NCBI GenBank assembly: GCA_023443725.1
Contig: JAEZTF010000007.1
Span: 137,964-201,963, forward strand
Reading direction: 5' to 3'
DNA: 64,000 bases
Origin: Candidatus Parcubacteria bacterium
GTDB taxonomy: Bacteria > Patescibacteriota > Microgenomatia > UBA12405
The position numbers were made by a program, and so were the translations under genes. This document shows positions 43,714 through 51,812 of this stretch, in pieces. Numbering within the stretch: the first letter of the stretch is position 1; each line of letters opens with the position of its first letter. The notes under the pieces are model-generated. The model searched no databases. It saw only the letters and a program-made list of their open reading frames with translations, and was not told where the DNA came from.

Positions 43714-43799
43714 ACTATTTTAAAGTTCGATTGGAAAAATCCATGCAAATACGAATTTCCAATTTTGGGTCAATTATATCAGAAACCAGTTTTAAATCA

Positions 43800-43829
43800 T
43801 GTTAGAATTGGCGGTACTTTTAAAAAGTA
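43800..43829 (+). promoter_or_regulatory. Promoter/leader block shared with the 45-kb paralogue
   Basis: The extended -10 TGTTAGAAT is followed by TGGCGGTACTTTTAAAAA. Nearly the same string occurs at 45335-45360 before the paralogous 95-aa gene. Confidence 0.65.
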
Positions 43830-43869
43830 TAAGAGAAGAGAAAAATATTTTACTGAAAGGAGTATTTTT

Positions 43870-44136
43870 ATGGATCAGAATCAAACTGAACATCTTATCG
43901 AGGTATTTTGTTTAAAACTTAAAGATGGAAAACTTGAGTTTTATGTACTTTATCTCGATAGAGACCGAGCCAACCATGATATGGTCGAAATTCCCAAGAA
44001 ATATCCCAGAACAGTCGTTCTAGATACGCCATATCCCGTTTTAGCTTGCCCACAAACTTATCAACGAATTTGCACCAACGGGGGTAAACTCAAACAAGTA
44101 AGCCAAATCGCTCCAAAATGCAAAGAGGTTTGCTAA
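43870..44136 (+). CDS. Small protein, PYP-motif pair, member 1
   Basis: An 88-aa protein of unknown function. The C-terminal part TVVLDTPYPVLACPQTYQRI matches the 95-aa protein at 45415 (TILVGDPYPTLVSRHTHQQV), and both continue with C-x-x-G. Other parts diverge, so these look like old duplicates. Cys residues near the C-terminus (LACP, ICTNG, PKCKEVC) could bind metal. GAAAGGAG before the ATG decides the start. Promoter and terminator are also conserved between the two copies. Confidence 0.68.
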   Translation: MDQNQTEHLIEVFCLKLKDGKLEFYVLYLDRDRANHDMVEIPKKYPRTVVLDTPYPVLACPQTYQRICTNGGKLKQVSQIAPKCKEVC

Positions 44137-44167
44137 ACCATCAAATTTCTCTCTTCTTTTTTTCTTT

Positions 44168-44216
44168 TGGCCGAAAGCCGTGTCTCCTCTTAGGAACATG
44201 TTTTTCGGCCATTTCA
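44168..44216 (+). terminator. Terminator of pair member 1
   Basis: TGGCCGAAA pairs with TTTCGGCCA. The same stem ends the paralogous unit at 45732. Confidence 0.82.
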
Positions 44217-44238
44217 TTTTTAATAAATTAAATTCCAC

Positions 44239-44262
44239 TAAAAAACCCGCCAAAGCGGGTTT
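44239..44262 (-). terminator. Terminator of the 118-aa gene at 44330
   Basis: AAACCCGC/GCGGGTTT with a short loop and a T run on the minus strand. Sequence and flanks are almost identical to 44761-44784. Confidence 0.85.
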
Positions 44263-44329
44263 GTCAATTTTGAGGGAACCGAAAATCAAAAAACGCATTT
44301 AAGCGTTAATAACTTTCGGTAGTTTCGTT

Positions 44330-44686
44330 TTAAAAACCAAGTTCCAATCTAATAGTTCTTTCTGCAACGATCTCTTCTCCGTCGTTAAAAAAGACGAAAA
44401 CTGATCTTTGAGAATTAACTCCTTTTTCTACCTTTGTTTTAAGTAGAGATTGTTTGATGTCTTCAATTAAATTAGGAAAATATTTTTCAAAATTTTCTTC
44501 ATCTTTTCCAACATCTACAATCATCTCTATTAAACCATTGGTATAAGTTAAATAGGCTCCGATAGGAAGTTCTCTCGTCGGACAAAAAAATATAAACTGA
44601 ACAAAATTAGGTTTTTTCTTTTCATCAAAAGACAATAAGAAACCATAATTCAATTTCAACTTTTCCTCCAAGAGTTTCCACTTCAT
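44330..44686 (-). CDS. Hypothetical small soluble protein
   Basis: An unrecognised 118-aa protein with an alpha/beta pattern (PNFVQFIFFCPTRELPIGAY, LTYTNGLIEMIVDVGKDEEN, SVFVFFNDGEEIVAERTIRL). A GGAGAGGAGGTGA SD site is placed well before the ATG. No signal peptide. It is transcribed away from the adjacent PYP-pair genes and has its own terminator. Confidence 0.7.
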   Translation of the reverse strand: MKWKLLEEKLKLNYGFLLSFDEKKKPNFVQFIFFCPTRELPIGAYLTYTNGLIEMIVDVGKDEENFEKYFPNLIEDIKQSLLKTKVEKGVNSQRSVFVFFNDGEEIVAERTIRLELGF

Positions 44687-44760
44687 TTTTTTTCACCTCC
44701 TCTCCATATTTTTTAAGAGCAAAACGAAACTGCCAAATTATACACCATATTTTCTCCACC

Positions 44761-44784
44761 AAAAAACCCGCCAAAAGCGGGTTT
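44761..44784 (-). terminator. Terminator of the 118-aa gene at 44854
   Basis: AAACCCGC/GCGGGTTT hairpin with a T run on the minus strand. About 40 bases including the flanks repeat the terminator at 44239. Confidence 0.85.
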
Positions 44785-44853
44785 GCAAATTTTGAGTAAA
44801 CCAGAAACAAAAGAAAGCTAAAAATAGCCATCAATATTTCTGGTACTCGTAAC

Positions 44854-45210
44854 TTATTTTATAGAGATATCTCCCCAAAGCAAAGAAAAATACCCTAAAC
44901 CTAGGATGCCTTTTATATGCTCCGGATCAGGAACTGGGGTTGCTTTTGAATCACATTCAAAAAAATCGCAAAGATTTATTTGAACATTGCTAAAAACTGG
45001 AATTTTTTGTTCATACAGCGGGTCAAACTGTTTACGTTGAATATAAATAGTGCAATAAACACCTTGTTTATATTCACCATAAAGGATCCTGCCTTCAATA
45101 GTTCCGGAAAAGGAAATAACTCCCTCTTCTTTGTCGGTTTTTGTAAACCCTTTCAAACCGACATCAACGACCAATACGGCAAATAAATCCTGAGAATCGC
45201 CAAAGACCAT
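44854..45210 (-). CDS. Hypothetical small soluble protein
   Basis: An unrecognised 118-aa protein, mostly beta-like (DLFAVLVVDVGLKGF, ILYGEYKQGVYCTIYIQRKQ, PVFSNVQINLCDFFEC). AAAGGGAG precedes the ATG. It equals the 44330 protein in length and shares its terminator, but I see no clear sequence match between the two proteins. Confidence 0.68.
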   Translation of the reverse strand: MVFGDSQDLFAVLVVDVGLKGFTKTDKEEGVISFSGTIEGRILYGEYKQGVYCTIYIQRKQFDPLYEQKIPVFSNVQINLCDFFECDSKATPVPDPEHIKGILGLGYFSLLWGDISIK

Positions 45211-45334
45211 AGTTCATTTCTCCCTTTTATATTTTTAAGTTGCGAGCCCCATATTATACTTCAAAATCTATCAAAAGTCAATATTATAGGATTCATATTT
45301 AGCTCAAAAATAATTTTTAAAACATTTTTAACCA

Positions 45335-45360
45335 TGTTAGAATGGGTGGTACTTTCAAAA
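45335..45360 (+). promoter_or_regulatory. Promoter/leader block of pair member 2
   Basis: TGTTAGAAT followed by GGGTGGTACTTTCAAAAA, nearly identical to the block at 43800. Confidence 0.65.
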
Positions 45361-45414
45361 AATAAAAAGAAGGGGAAATAAATCTCAAAACAACTTCAGA
45401 AAGGAGATACAAAA

Positions 45415-45702
45415 ATGCAGACGGAAACTGAATATGCCATCTGCCAAAGAATTCTTTGTCTCAACAACGACAAAGGATCCAGCTATGTTCTTTTCCCCAA
45501 CCTCGAAATCTGTCAACAAAAAAAGACAGAAGTTTTGAGCAAAGATGGTCAAACAATTCTTGTCGGAGATCCCTATCCGACCTTAGTCAGTCGACATACT
45601 CATCAACAAGTCTGTGAAAAAGGCATGGTCGAAGGATGCTATCGAAATCCCCCGCCAAGAGTAGACCCACCAAAAGAAACTCCAATTTGCGGAGCAGCAT
45701 AA
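45415..45702 (+). CDS. Small protein, PYP-motif pair, member 2
   Basis: A 95-aa protein paralogous to the 88-aa protein at 43870 through TILVGDPYPTLVSRHTHQQV and the following CEKG. Its C-terminus is extended and Pro-rich (NPPPRVDPPKETPIC). Six Cys are present. AGAAAGGAGA before the ATG is a near-consensus SD site. Function unknown; duplication together with promoter and terminator suggests the whole unit was copied. Confidence 0.68.
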   Translation: MQTETEYAICQRILCLNNDKGSSYVLFPNLEICQQKKTEVLSKDGQTILVGDPYPTLVSRHTHQQVCEKGMVEGCYRNPPPRVDPPKETPICGAA

Positions 45703-45731
45703 TTCTTTTTACCCCTTCTTTTTTTCTAATT

Positions 45732-45786
45732 TGGCCGAAAGCCTTATGATCCCTTTGGGGTTGTATTGTTTTCGGCCATTTCTATT
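45732..45786 (+). terminator. Terminator of pair member 2
   Basis: TGGCCGAAA/TTTCGGCCA stem as in the first unit, followed by a T-rich tract. Confidence 0.82.
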
Positions 45787-46001
45787 TTTTTCAAAATATT
45801 ATTTCTATCCCTATTCCCCATTTTCGGATTATTTTTTATATATTCTTTGATTTTCAAATATTCTTTTTCGTTTCTAATAATTTGTTCAAAATAATTTCGT
45901 TGCCAAATTCGTTTATTAAATTTTGGCCAATTATTTTGTTTAACATTATTAATAAATATTTTTGTGGTTAATGTTTTAAAATTTTTAATTATTATCCCCA
46001 A
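45744..46001 (-). pseudogene. RAYT (REP-associated Y1 transposase) remnant
   Basis: The 85 residues contain the C-terminal half of a RAYT/TnpA-Y1 protein: IIIKNFKTLTTKIF, RIWQRNYFEQIIRNEKEY, then IKEYIKNNP. The N-terminal part with the HUH motif is absent, and no ATG is present at the left boundary, which runs into a REP-like palindrome. Its 3' end reads through the terminator of the neighbouring gene. It is a fragment, not a functional transposase. Confidence 0.75.
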
Positions 46002-46020
46002 TGCATTTATTTTATTAGGG

Positions 46021-46097
46021 TCGACACAGGGGCGACCCCTACATTATCAATCATGTTATTTTCATTTTTTATTGTAGGGGCGGACCCCTGTGTCCGA
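46021..46097. repeat. REP-like inverted repeat next to the RAYT remnant
   Basis: TCGACACAGGGGCGACCCCTAC and GTAGGGGCGGACCCCTGTGTCC form an imperfect inverted repeat of about 22 bp around a 30-base AT-rich spacer. Its GC-rich arms stand out. It lies at the truncated 5' side of the transposase remnant, as expected for RAYT-mobilised repeats. Confidence 0.75.
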
Positions 46098-46147
46098 TAA
46101 TTAATCTTCTGTGATATTTAACACAATAATAATAACAAACCCCAAAT

Positions 46148-46405
46148 CTATTTTTTTCTTTTATTTACTAAAAACTTCGTAAATATATACCCTGCAGAAA
46201 CTATAGTTAAAACGAGCAATACCAAAGTAGCCACTATATCTATTTGAACATAACAGTAGGCAGAATCAGATAAAGATTGTTTACATGGAAAAAAATAATT
46301 ATATATTTTCCCTGCACTAATCAGTCCATTTATTTCCAAAATCAAAAATAACAAACAAATTAAAAAAATAATCAAATCTAAATAATTCGACATTATTTTT
46401 TTCAT
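46148..46405 (-). CDS. Small two-helix membrane protein
   Basis: An unrecognised 85-aa protein with two membrane helices (DLIIFLICLLFLILEI and IVATLVLLVLTIVSAGYIF) joined by a polar loop with two Cys (FPCKQSLSDSAYC), and a basic C-terminus. TATAAT lies five bases before the ATG, so a leaderless start is likely. Confidence 0.68.
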   Translation of the reverse strand: MKKIMSNYLDLIIFLICLLFLILEINGLISAGKIYNYFFPCKQSLSDSAYCYVQIDIVATLVLLVLTIVSAGYIFTKFLVNKRKK

Positions 46406-46421
46406 AACTGATTATATAACC

Positions 46422-46449
46422 AAAAACCCCTCCTTTCGGAGGGGCTTTT
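46422..46449 (-). terminator. Terminator of ppdK
   Basis: AAGCCCCTCC-GAAA-GGAGGGG stem followed by T residues on the minus strand. Confidence 0.9.
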
Positions 46450-46477
46450 CTATTTACTACTAGCTATTAGCTAATAA

Positions 46478-49120
46478 CTATTTACTAGCTTCTACAGCTG
46501 CTTGAGCTGCTGCAAGTCTAGCAATTGGTACTCGGTAAGGTGAGCAAGAGACATAGTTGAGTCCGATTCTGTAACAGAATTTTACAGTTTCTGGATCTCC
46601 ACCTTGTTCTCCACAAATACCGACATTGAGATGTTTGTTGCCTTCTCGGCCCATTTTTACTGCCATCTCCATTAATTTACCAACACCTCTTTGATCAACA
46701 CTCTTGAAAGGATCTTCGGTCAATATTTTTTGAGCCAAATAATCTTTGATAAATTTACCAGCATCGTCACGGCTAAATCCGTAAGTCATTTGGGTTAAAT
46801 CGTTAGTTCCAAATGAGAAGAATTCAGCTTCAGTAGCGATTTCATCTGCAGTCACAGCTGCTCGAGGAATTTCGATCATGGTACCGATTTCATACTTCAA
46901 TTCGACACCAAATGATTTCATAGTTTCTTCGATAACTGGAACGAGTTTAGCTTTTAACCATTTAAGTTCCTCAACATCACCAACTAATGGGATCATGATT
47001 TCTGGAACTATTTTTTCACCAGTTTCTTTAGCCAATTCACAAGCAGCTGTCATAATAGCTTTTACTTGCATTTGATTAATTTCTGGGAAAGTTACACCCA
47101 ATCTACAACCACGATGACCCATCATTGGGTTGAATTCGTGAAGAGATTCCACTTTTTCTTTGAGTTTTTCAAAAGAAATTCCCATTTCTTTTGCCAGTTC
47201 ATCAATATCTTTATCTTCATGAGGTACGAATTCATGTAGAGGTGGATCAAGTAAACGAATTTTGACTGGAAGACCTTTCATGATTTCAAATAATTGTTTG
47301 AAATCATTTTTTTGCATTGGGAAGATTTTTTCCAAAGCAGCTTCTCTTTGTTCTAAAGTGTCAGAAATAATCATTTGACGAATAGCAAAGATTCTGTCTT
47401 CTTCAAAGAACATGTGTTCAGTTCGGCAAAGACCAATACCTTGAGCTCCAAATTCTCGTGCAGTTTTAGCATCTTTTGGAGTATCTGCATTGGTGCGGAC
47501 TCCCATGGTGCGATATTTATCAGCCCATGACATTAAAGTTCCAAAATCACCTGACAAAGCAGCTTCAATAGTCGGTACTTGTCCTAAAAAGACTTCACCA
47601 GCAGAACCATCCAAAGTGATAATATCGCCTTCTTTGACTTCGATATCACCTACTCTAAATAATTTTTCTTTTTCTAAAACGATAGCATCACCACATCCAG
47701 AAACACAGCATTTACCCATACCTCGGGCAACAACTGCAGCGTGTGATGTCATACCACCACGAGCCGTAAGAATACCTTGAGCGGCATTCATACCAGCTAA
47801 ATCTTCTGGAGAAGTTTCAGCTCTCACCAAAATTACTTTTTTACCATTTTCAGCCCATTCAACTGCATCTTCAGCAGTAAAAACTACTTGTCCAGAAGCA
47901 GCACCTGGGGATGCTGGTAAACCTTTAGCAATAACTTTAAAATCAGCTTTTGCTTTTTGATCGAGAGTTGGATGAAGTAATTGATCGAGTTTATCAGCTT
48001 CAACTCGAGTTAAAGCAGTTTTTTCATCAATCATTCCTTCACTTACTAAATCAACTGCAACTTTTACCATTGCTGGAGCAGTTCTTTTACCATTTCTGGT
48101 TTGAAGAATGAAAAGTTTACCGTTTTCAATAGTAAATTCAACATCTTGCATATCTTTATAATGACCTTCAAGTTTTTTAAAGATATCCATTAATTCTTTG
48201 TAAGCCACTTCGTTGTCTTCTTTTAGAGTTTCCAATTTTTTTGGAGTTCTAATACCAGCGACCACATCCTCACCTTGAGCATTCATTAAATACTCACCAT
48301 AAGCTTTGTTTTCACCAGTTGAAGGATTACGAGTAAAGGCAACTCCTGTTCCACAGTCATCACCCATATTCCCGAAAACCATTGATTGGACGTTGACAGC
48401 AGTTCCAAAAATTTTCTTTTCATCAATTTTGTTTAATTGACGATAAATAATAGCTCGTGGATTATTCCAAGAACCAAAAACTGCTCCAATAGCTCCATTC
48501 AATTGTTCTTGTGGATCAGTTGGAAATTCTCTACCTTTTTCAATTTTATAAATTTCTTTATAACCTTTGACTACTTCTTGCCAATCAGTTGCTGTCATTT
48601 CAGTATCTTCTTTAATACCTTTTTTAGCTTTGACAGTATTGATCACGTGTTCGAATTTTTCGTGTTCCAAATTTTCGACCACATTACAGTACATTTGCAT
48701 AAAGCGTCTGTAAGAATCCCAAGCAAATCGTGGATTGTTAGTTTTTTCAATAATTCCTTCAACTACTTCTTCATTTAAACCAAGATTCAAAATAGTATCC
48801 ATCATTCCTGGCATTGAAGCTGCAGCACCAGATCTAACTGATACTAAAAGTGGATTTTTTGCATCACCAAATTTTTTACCAGTAGTCTTTTCCAATTGAC
48901 TTAACGCTTCATCAATTTGACCTTGTAATTCTGTTGGGTATTTTTTCCCATTATTATAATAGTATTGGCAGACTTCAGTTGAAATGGTTAAACCTGGAGG
49001 TACTGGAATTCCTAAATTGGTCATTTCAGCCAAATTAGCTCCCTTTCCACCAAGGATATATTTCATATCTTTGTCGCCTTCAGCTTTTCCGTTTCCGAAA
49101 AAATAGACGTATTTTTTCAT
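46478..49120 (-). CDS. ppdK: Pyruvate, phosphate dikinase
   Basis: It interconverts pyruvate, ATP and Pi with PEP, AMP and PPi. At 880 aa it is full length. The N-terminal ATP-grasp part begins FGNGKAEGDKDMKYILGGKG, the phospho-His motif is GGMTSHAAVVARGMGKCC near residue 455, and the C-terminal PEP-binding domain has GIGLCRTEHMFF, PMMGHRGCRLG and GICGEQGGDPETV. An AAGGAAAT SD-like site precedes the ATG. In CPR-type metabolism it supplies reversible PEP/pyruvate conversion and PPi-linked ATP. Confidence 0.97.
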   Translation of the reverse strand: MKKYVYFFGNGKAEGDKDMKYILGGKGANLAEMTNLGIPVPPGLTISTEVCQYYYNNGKKYPTELQGQIDEALSQLEKTTGKKFGDAKNPLLVSVRSGAAASMPGMMDTILNLGLNEEVVEGIIEKTNNPRFAWDSYRRFMQMYCNVVENLEHEKFEHVINTVKAKKGIKEDTEMTATDWQEVVKGYKEIYKIEKGREFPTDPQEQLNGAIGAVFGSWNNPRAIIYRQLNKIDEKKIFGTAVNVQSMVFGNMGDDCGTGVAFTRNPSTGENKAYGEYLMNAQGEDVVAGIRTPKKLETLKEDNEVAYKELMDIFKKLEGHYKDMQDVEFTIENGKLFILQTRNGKRTAPAMVKVAVDLVSEGMIDEKTALTRVEADKLDQLLHPTLDQKAKADFKVIAKGLPASPGAASGQVVFTAEDAVEWAENGKKVILVRAETSPEDLAGMNAAQGILTARGGMTSHAAVVARGMGKCCVSGCGDAIVLEKEKLFRVGDIEVKEGDIITLDGSAGEVFLGQVPTIEAALSGDFGTLMSWADKYRTMGVRTNADTPKDAKTAREFGAQGIGLCRTEHMFFEEDRIFAIRQMIISDTLEQREAALEKIFPMQKNDFKQLFEIMKGLPVKIRLLDPPLHEFVPHEDKDIDELAKEMGISFEKLKEKVESLHEFNPMMGHRGCRLGVTFPEINQMQVKAIMTAACELAKETGEKIVPEIMIPLVGDVEELKWLKAKLVPVIEETMKSFGVELKYEIGTMIEIPRAAVTADEIATEAEFFSFGTNDLTQMTYGFSRDDAGKFIKDYLAQKILTEDPFKSVDQRGVGKLMEMAVKMGREGNKHLNVGICGEQGGDPETVKFCYRIGLNYVSCSPYRVPIARLAAAQAAVEASK

Positions 49121-49212
49121 ATTTCCTTTTTAAATTTCTAATTTATAACCTTTATACTTTAATATAAAGCTACTCCTTTTTCAACCTCCAAAGCAAAAAA
49201 ACGACCAACAAC

Positions 49213-49241
49213 TTGACATTATTTTCTAAAATCCTTAATCT
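49213..49241 (+). promoter_or_regulatory. Promoter of the second surface-protein cluster
   Basis: TTGACA, a 17-base spacer and TAATCT, with about 30 bases to the ATG. Confidence 0.6.
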
Positions 49242-49272
49242 TAAAGTAGATTGTCACTTAATTGAACTTCTA

Positions 49273-50742
49273 ATGAACAAAAAACATCTAAAAATTAGTT
49301 TTTTACCAACTCTCCTAATTTTAGTCACTATTTTTGTTGGTTATGCCAAAATAAATACTCTAAAATCTGCTCCAGTTAAAGAATTAAAAGATATTCTTTC
49401 TACTGCTCAACTTTCCTATTTTGCTCGTCTAACCTCTGGCAATACCGCTCTCGATTCTATTATCACTATTAATACTGCCGATGGTGTTAATCCATCAGAT
49501 TCTACCGACAACCTTTTTATTGGTGATACGATTGCTATCGCTGATACCGTCAATGGTGGTAGTGATTTATATGTTGTTAATGATATCGGTAACTCCGCTA
49601 GTATTGCCCTAACTTCTGGCATTGCTGCTGATAATGTAGTTGCTGGTTCTTATGTCATTGCTACTCGTTCAGCTACCCACACTATTTCTTTCAAACCACA
49701 AAGTTCAGTTGCTGGCGGTGATTGGCAAGTTTTAATAAAAGCTACCGGTCGTTCTGGAGAAACCAATAATGATGGTATACCAGATCAAGGTGGTTTTGAT
49801 CTTGGTGGACTTACTGCGGGCGATGTTACTTGTCCTTGGGGAGCTACTGCTTCTGTTGGTACTACTGTTGTTCTTACTTCCGGTGTCGGTACTGGAGCCA
49901 CTGGTCCTTATCATTTAATTACTTGTGCCCTTGGCGCTGGTGTCACCAACCCTATTGATGTCACCGGAACAATTATTGTCGGTGGTACAAATAAACTTAT
50001 TAATCCTGCACCTGGTGTTAATCATATTAATGGCCGAGCCGATAGTTCTGCTGATACTTATACAATAATAGTTAGACATACTAATAGTGACAATACTACT
50101 ATTATCGATGGTGACACCACTTTAGGAAAAATTGCTGTTGTCGAGAATGTTCGTGTTACTGCTGTTGTTGATCCTACTATTACTTTTTACATTGATTCTG
50201 TTGGTACTAGTACTCCAGGTATGTCTCTATGTGGCACTACTTTAAGCAGTCAAGCCAATTTAACTACTGCTAATTCAGTATCTTTTGGAACTCTAAATTT
50301 AAGTTCTTTTAATACTTTAGCTCAAAGATTTTCTTGTACCACTAATGCTAGAAGTGGTTATGTCGTTCAAGTATATGAAAATAGTCAATTAACTAATTAC
50401 AATACTGGTACCACCATCCCTGATACTAATTGTGATGATGATAGTGCCTGTAGTATTTCTAGTAATGGTGATTGGGATACTGATATTGGCGTTACTAAAT
50501 CTGAGTTTGGTTATTCTCTAGAAGCTATTAATGGTTCCAATGTTGCTTTTAGTCATTCCAATGTTTTTAGTGCTAAACCTTTTGGAGCCGGTGTTTCCAA
50601 CGCACAAACTATTATGAGTTACGCTACTACCCCATCCTCTATCGACCAAGCTTATATTTGTTATCGTATTACTGCTAACAATTTTCAAGAAGCTGGTACT
50701 TATCAAAACTCTATTAATTTTGTGGCCACCGCCACTTTTTAA
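49273..50742 (+). CDS. Secreted WxL-like surface protein, long form
   Basis: A 489-aa Thr/Ser/Asn-rich secreted protein. The signal/anchor helix is SFLPTLLILVTIFVGYAKI. The middle is beta-rich (ITINTADGVNPSD, HTISFKPQSSVAGGDW). The C-terminal ~200 residues share the GTTIPDTNCDDDSACSI motif and the ending YRITANNFQEAGTYQNSINF with the protein at 35870. The ATG was chosen because the segment upstream is promoter. It is followed after three bases by a DUF916-like gene, the same pairing as at 36 kb. Confidence 0.72.
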   Translation: MNKKHLKISFLPTLLILVTIFVGYAKINTLKSAPVKELKDILSTAQLSYFARLTSGNTALDSIITINTADGVNPSDSTDNLFIGDTIAIADTVNGGSDLYVVNDIGNSASIALTSGIAADNVVAGSYVIATRSATHTISFKPQSSVAGGDWQVLIKATGRSGETNNDGIPDQGGFDLGGLTAGDVTCPWGATASVGTTVVLTSGVGTGATGPYHLITCALGAGVTNPIDVTGTIIVGGTNKLINPAPGVNHINGRADSSADTYTIIVRHTNSDNTTIIDGDTTLGKIAVVENVRVTAVVDPTITFYIDSVGTSTPGMSLCGTTLSSQANLTTANSVSFGTLNLSSFNTLAQRFSCTTNARSGYVVQVYENSQLTNYNTGTTIPDTNCDDDSACSISSNGDWDTDIGVTKSEFGYSLEAINGSNVAFSHSNVFSAKPFGAGVSNAQTIMSYATTPSSIDQAYICYRITANNFQEAGTYQNSINFVATATF

Positions 50743-50745
50743 AAA

Positions 50746-51753
50746 ATGAAACCTGCCAAAATCTCTAAATCACTACTAACTACTAGCTATTTACTATTAG
50801 CTACGAGCTGTTTACTAATTGCTAAACCTCCAATTGCTCATTCGGCTGCCGGCCTTTCTGTAGTTCCTCCTCGTGAAGAAATTACCGTCGAGCCAGATGG
50901 TTCTGCTAGTCGCGTCATAAAAGTTAGAAATGAGTCAAAAGAATCCAAAACAGTTACCGTTGAAATTAAAGATTTTATTGTTACCGATAACAAAGGCACC
51001 CCAACTGTGATTTCTTCTTCTGATGACTCAAGTAATCGTTGGGCAGCTAGCAGTTGGATTCAAATTTCTCCTAATAATGTTTTATTAAAACCAGGTGAAA
51101 CCAAAAATTTGACTCTCACTGTTATGCCCCCTGCCAACGCTCTTCCTGGTGGTCATTACGCCATGGCTCTTCACACTCCTGAAGGTATTTCTACTATGTC
51201 CTCTACTGGTGCTTCTATTCAAACTCAAGTTGGTACTTTAATTTATATTACTATTCCCGGAGATATTAATCAAAATGCTTTAGTTCAAAGTTTTACTGCT
51301 CCTAAATTTTCTGAGTTTGGACCAATTAATTTTTCGGCTACTATCAAAAATCTTTCTGATATTCACATTCAACCAGTCGGCGCTATTACTATCAAAAATT
51401 GGTTTGGTCGAGAAACTTCTCAACTTTCACTTCAACCACAAGATAATATTATTAATATTTTTCCTTACACCACTCGTGATTTTCAAACTAGTCTCAATAA
51501 AAAGTGGCTTTTTGGTCGCTATCAAGCCAACCTTAAAGCTTCTTATGGTAATAATGGTGGTTTAATCACTTCAACTATTTTCTTTTGGGTAATTCCTTGG
51601 AGAATCATCGTTTTGGGTATTGCTGCTATTGCTATTATTGTTACTTTAATTATCATTTCTAAAAAAAGACCAACCAAAAAATTACCTACTAATGAAGTTG
51701 CCGAATTAGAAAAAGAACTCGAAGAACTCAAAAAGAAATATAAGGACCAATAA
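50746..51753 (+). CDS. DUF916-like (WxL-interacting-type) membrane-anchored protein, long form
   Basis: A 335-aa protein with signal peptide (LLTTSYLLLATSCLLIAKPP). It has two beta-sandwich domains (LSVVPPREEITVEPDGSASR, NNVLLKPGETKNLTLTVMPP), a C-terminal membrane helix (IIVLGIAAIAIIVTLIII) and a cytoplasmic coiled coil rich in Glu/Lys (AELEKELEELKKKYK). DUF916-type proteins hold WxL proteins at the wall in Firmicutes. It pairs with the preceding WxL-like protein and unlike its 36-kb counterpart has an obvious signal peptide. Confidence 0.75.
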   Translation: MKPAKISKSLLTTSYLLLATSCLLIAKPPIAHSAAGLSVVPPREEITVEPDGSASRVIKVRNESKESKTVTVEIKDFIVTDNKGTPTVISSSDDSSNRWAASSWIQISPNNVLLKPGETKNLTLTVMPPANALPGGHYAMALHTPEGISTMSSTGASIQTQVGTLIYITIPGDINQNALVQSFTAPKFSEFGPINFSATIKNLSDIHIQPVGAITIKNWFGRETSQLSLQPQDNIINIFPYTTRDFQTSLNKKWLFGRYQANLKASYGNNGGLITSTIFFWVIPWRIIVLGIAAIAIIVTLIIISKKRPTKKLPTNEVAELEKELEELKKKYKDQ

Positions 51754-51773
51754 TCTTGTTATTTTATAAATTC

Positions 51774-51801
51774 AAAACCTCCTTTTAAAAGGAGGTTTTT
51801 T
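51774..51801 (+). terminator. Intrinsic terminator
   Basis: AAAACCTCCTTTT pairs with AAAAGGAGGTTTT and is followed by further T. It ends the WxL-like/DUF916-like pair. Confidence 0.88.
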
Positions 51802-51812
51802 AGTAACAGAAA

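Noticed and set aside
44041..44298. 85-codon minus-strand frame opposite the 88-aa gene
   Set aside because: It is antisense to a gene with promoter, SD site and terminator, and reads through both terminators.
44625..44834. 69-codon minus-strand frame
   Set aside because: It crosses the GCGGGTTT terminator and overlaps a better SD-led gene.
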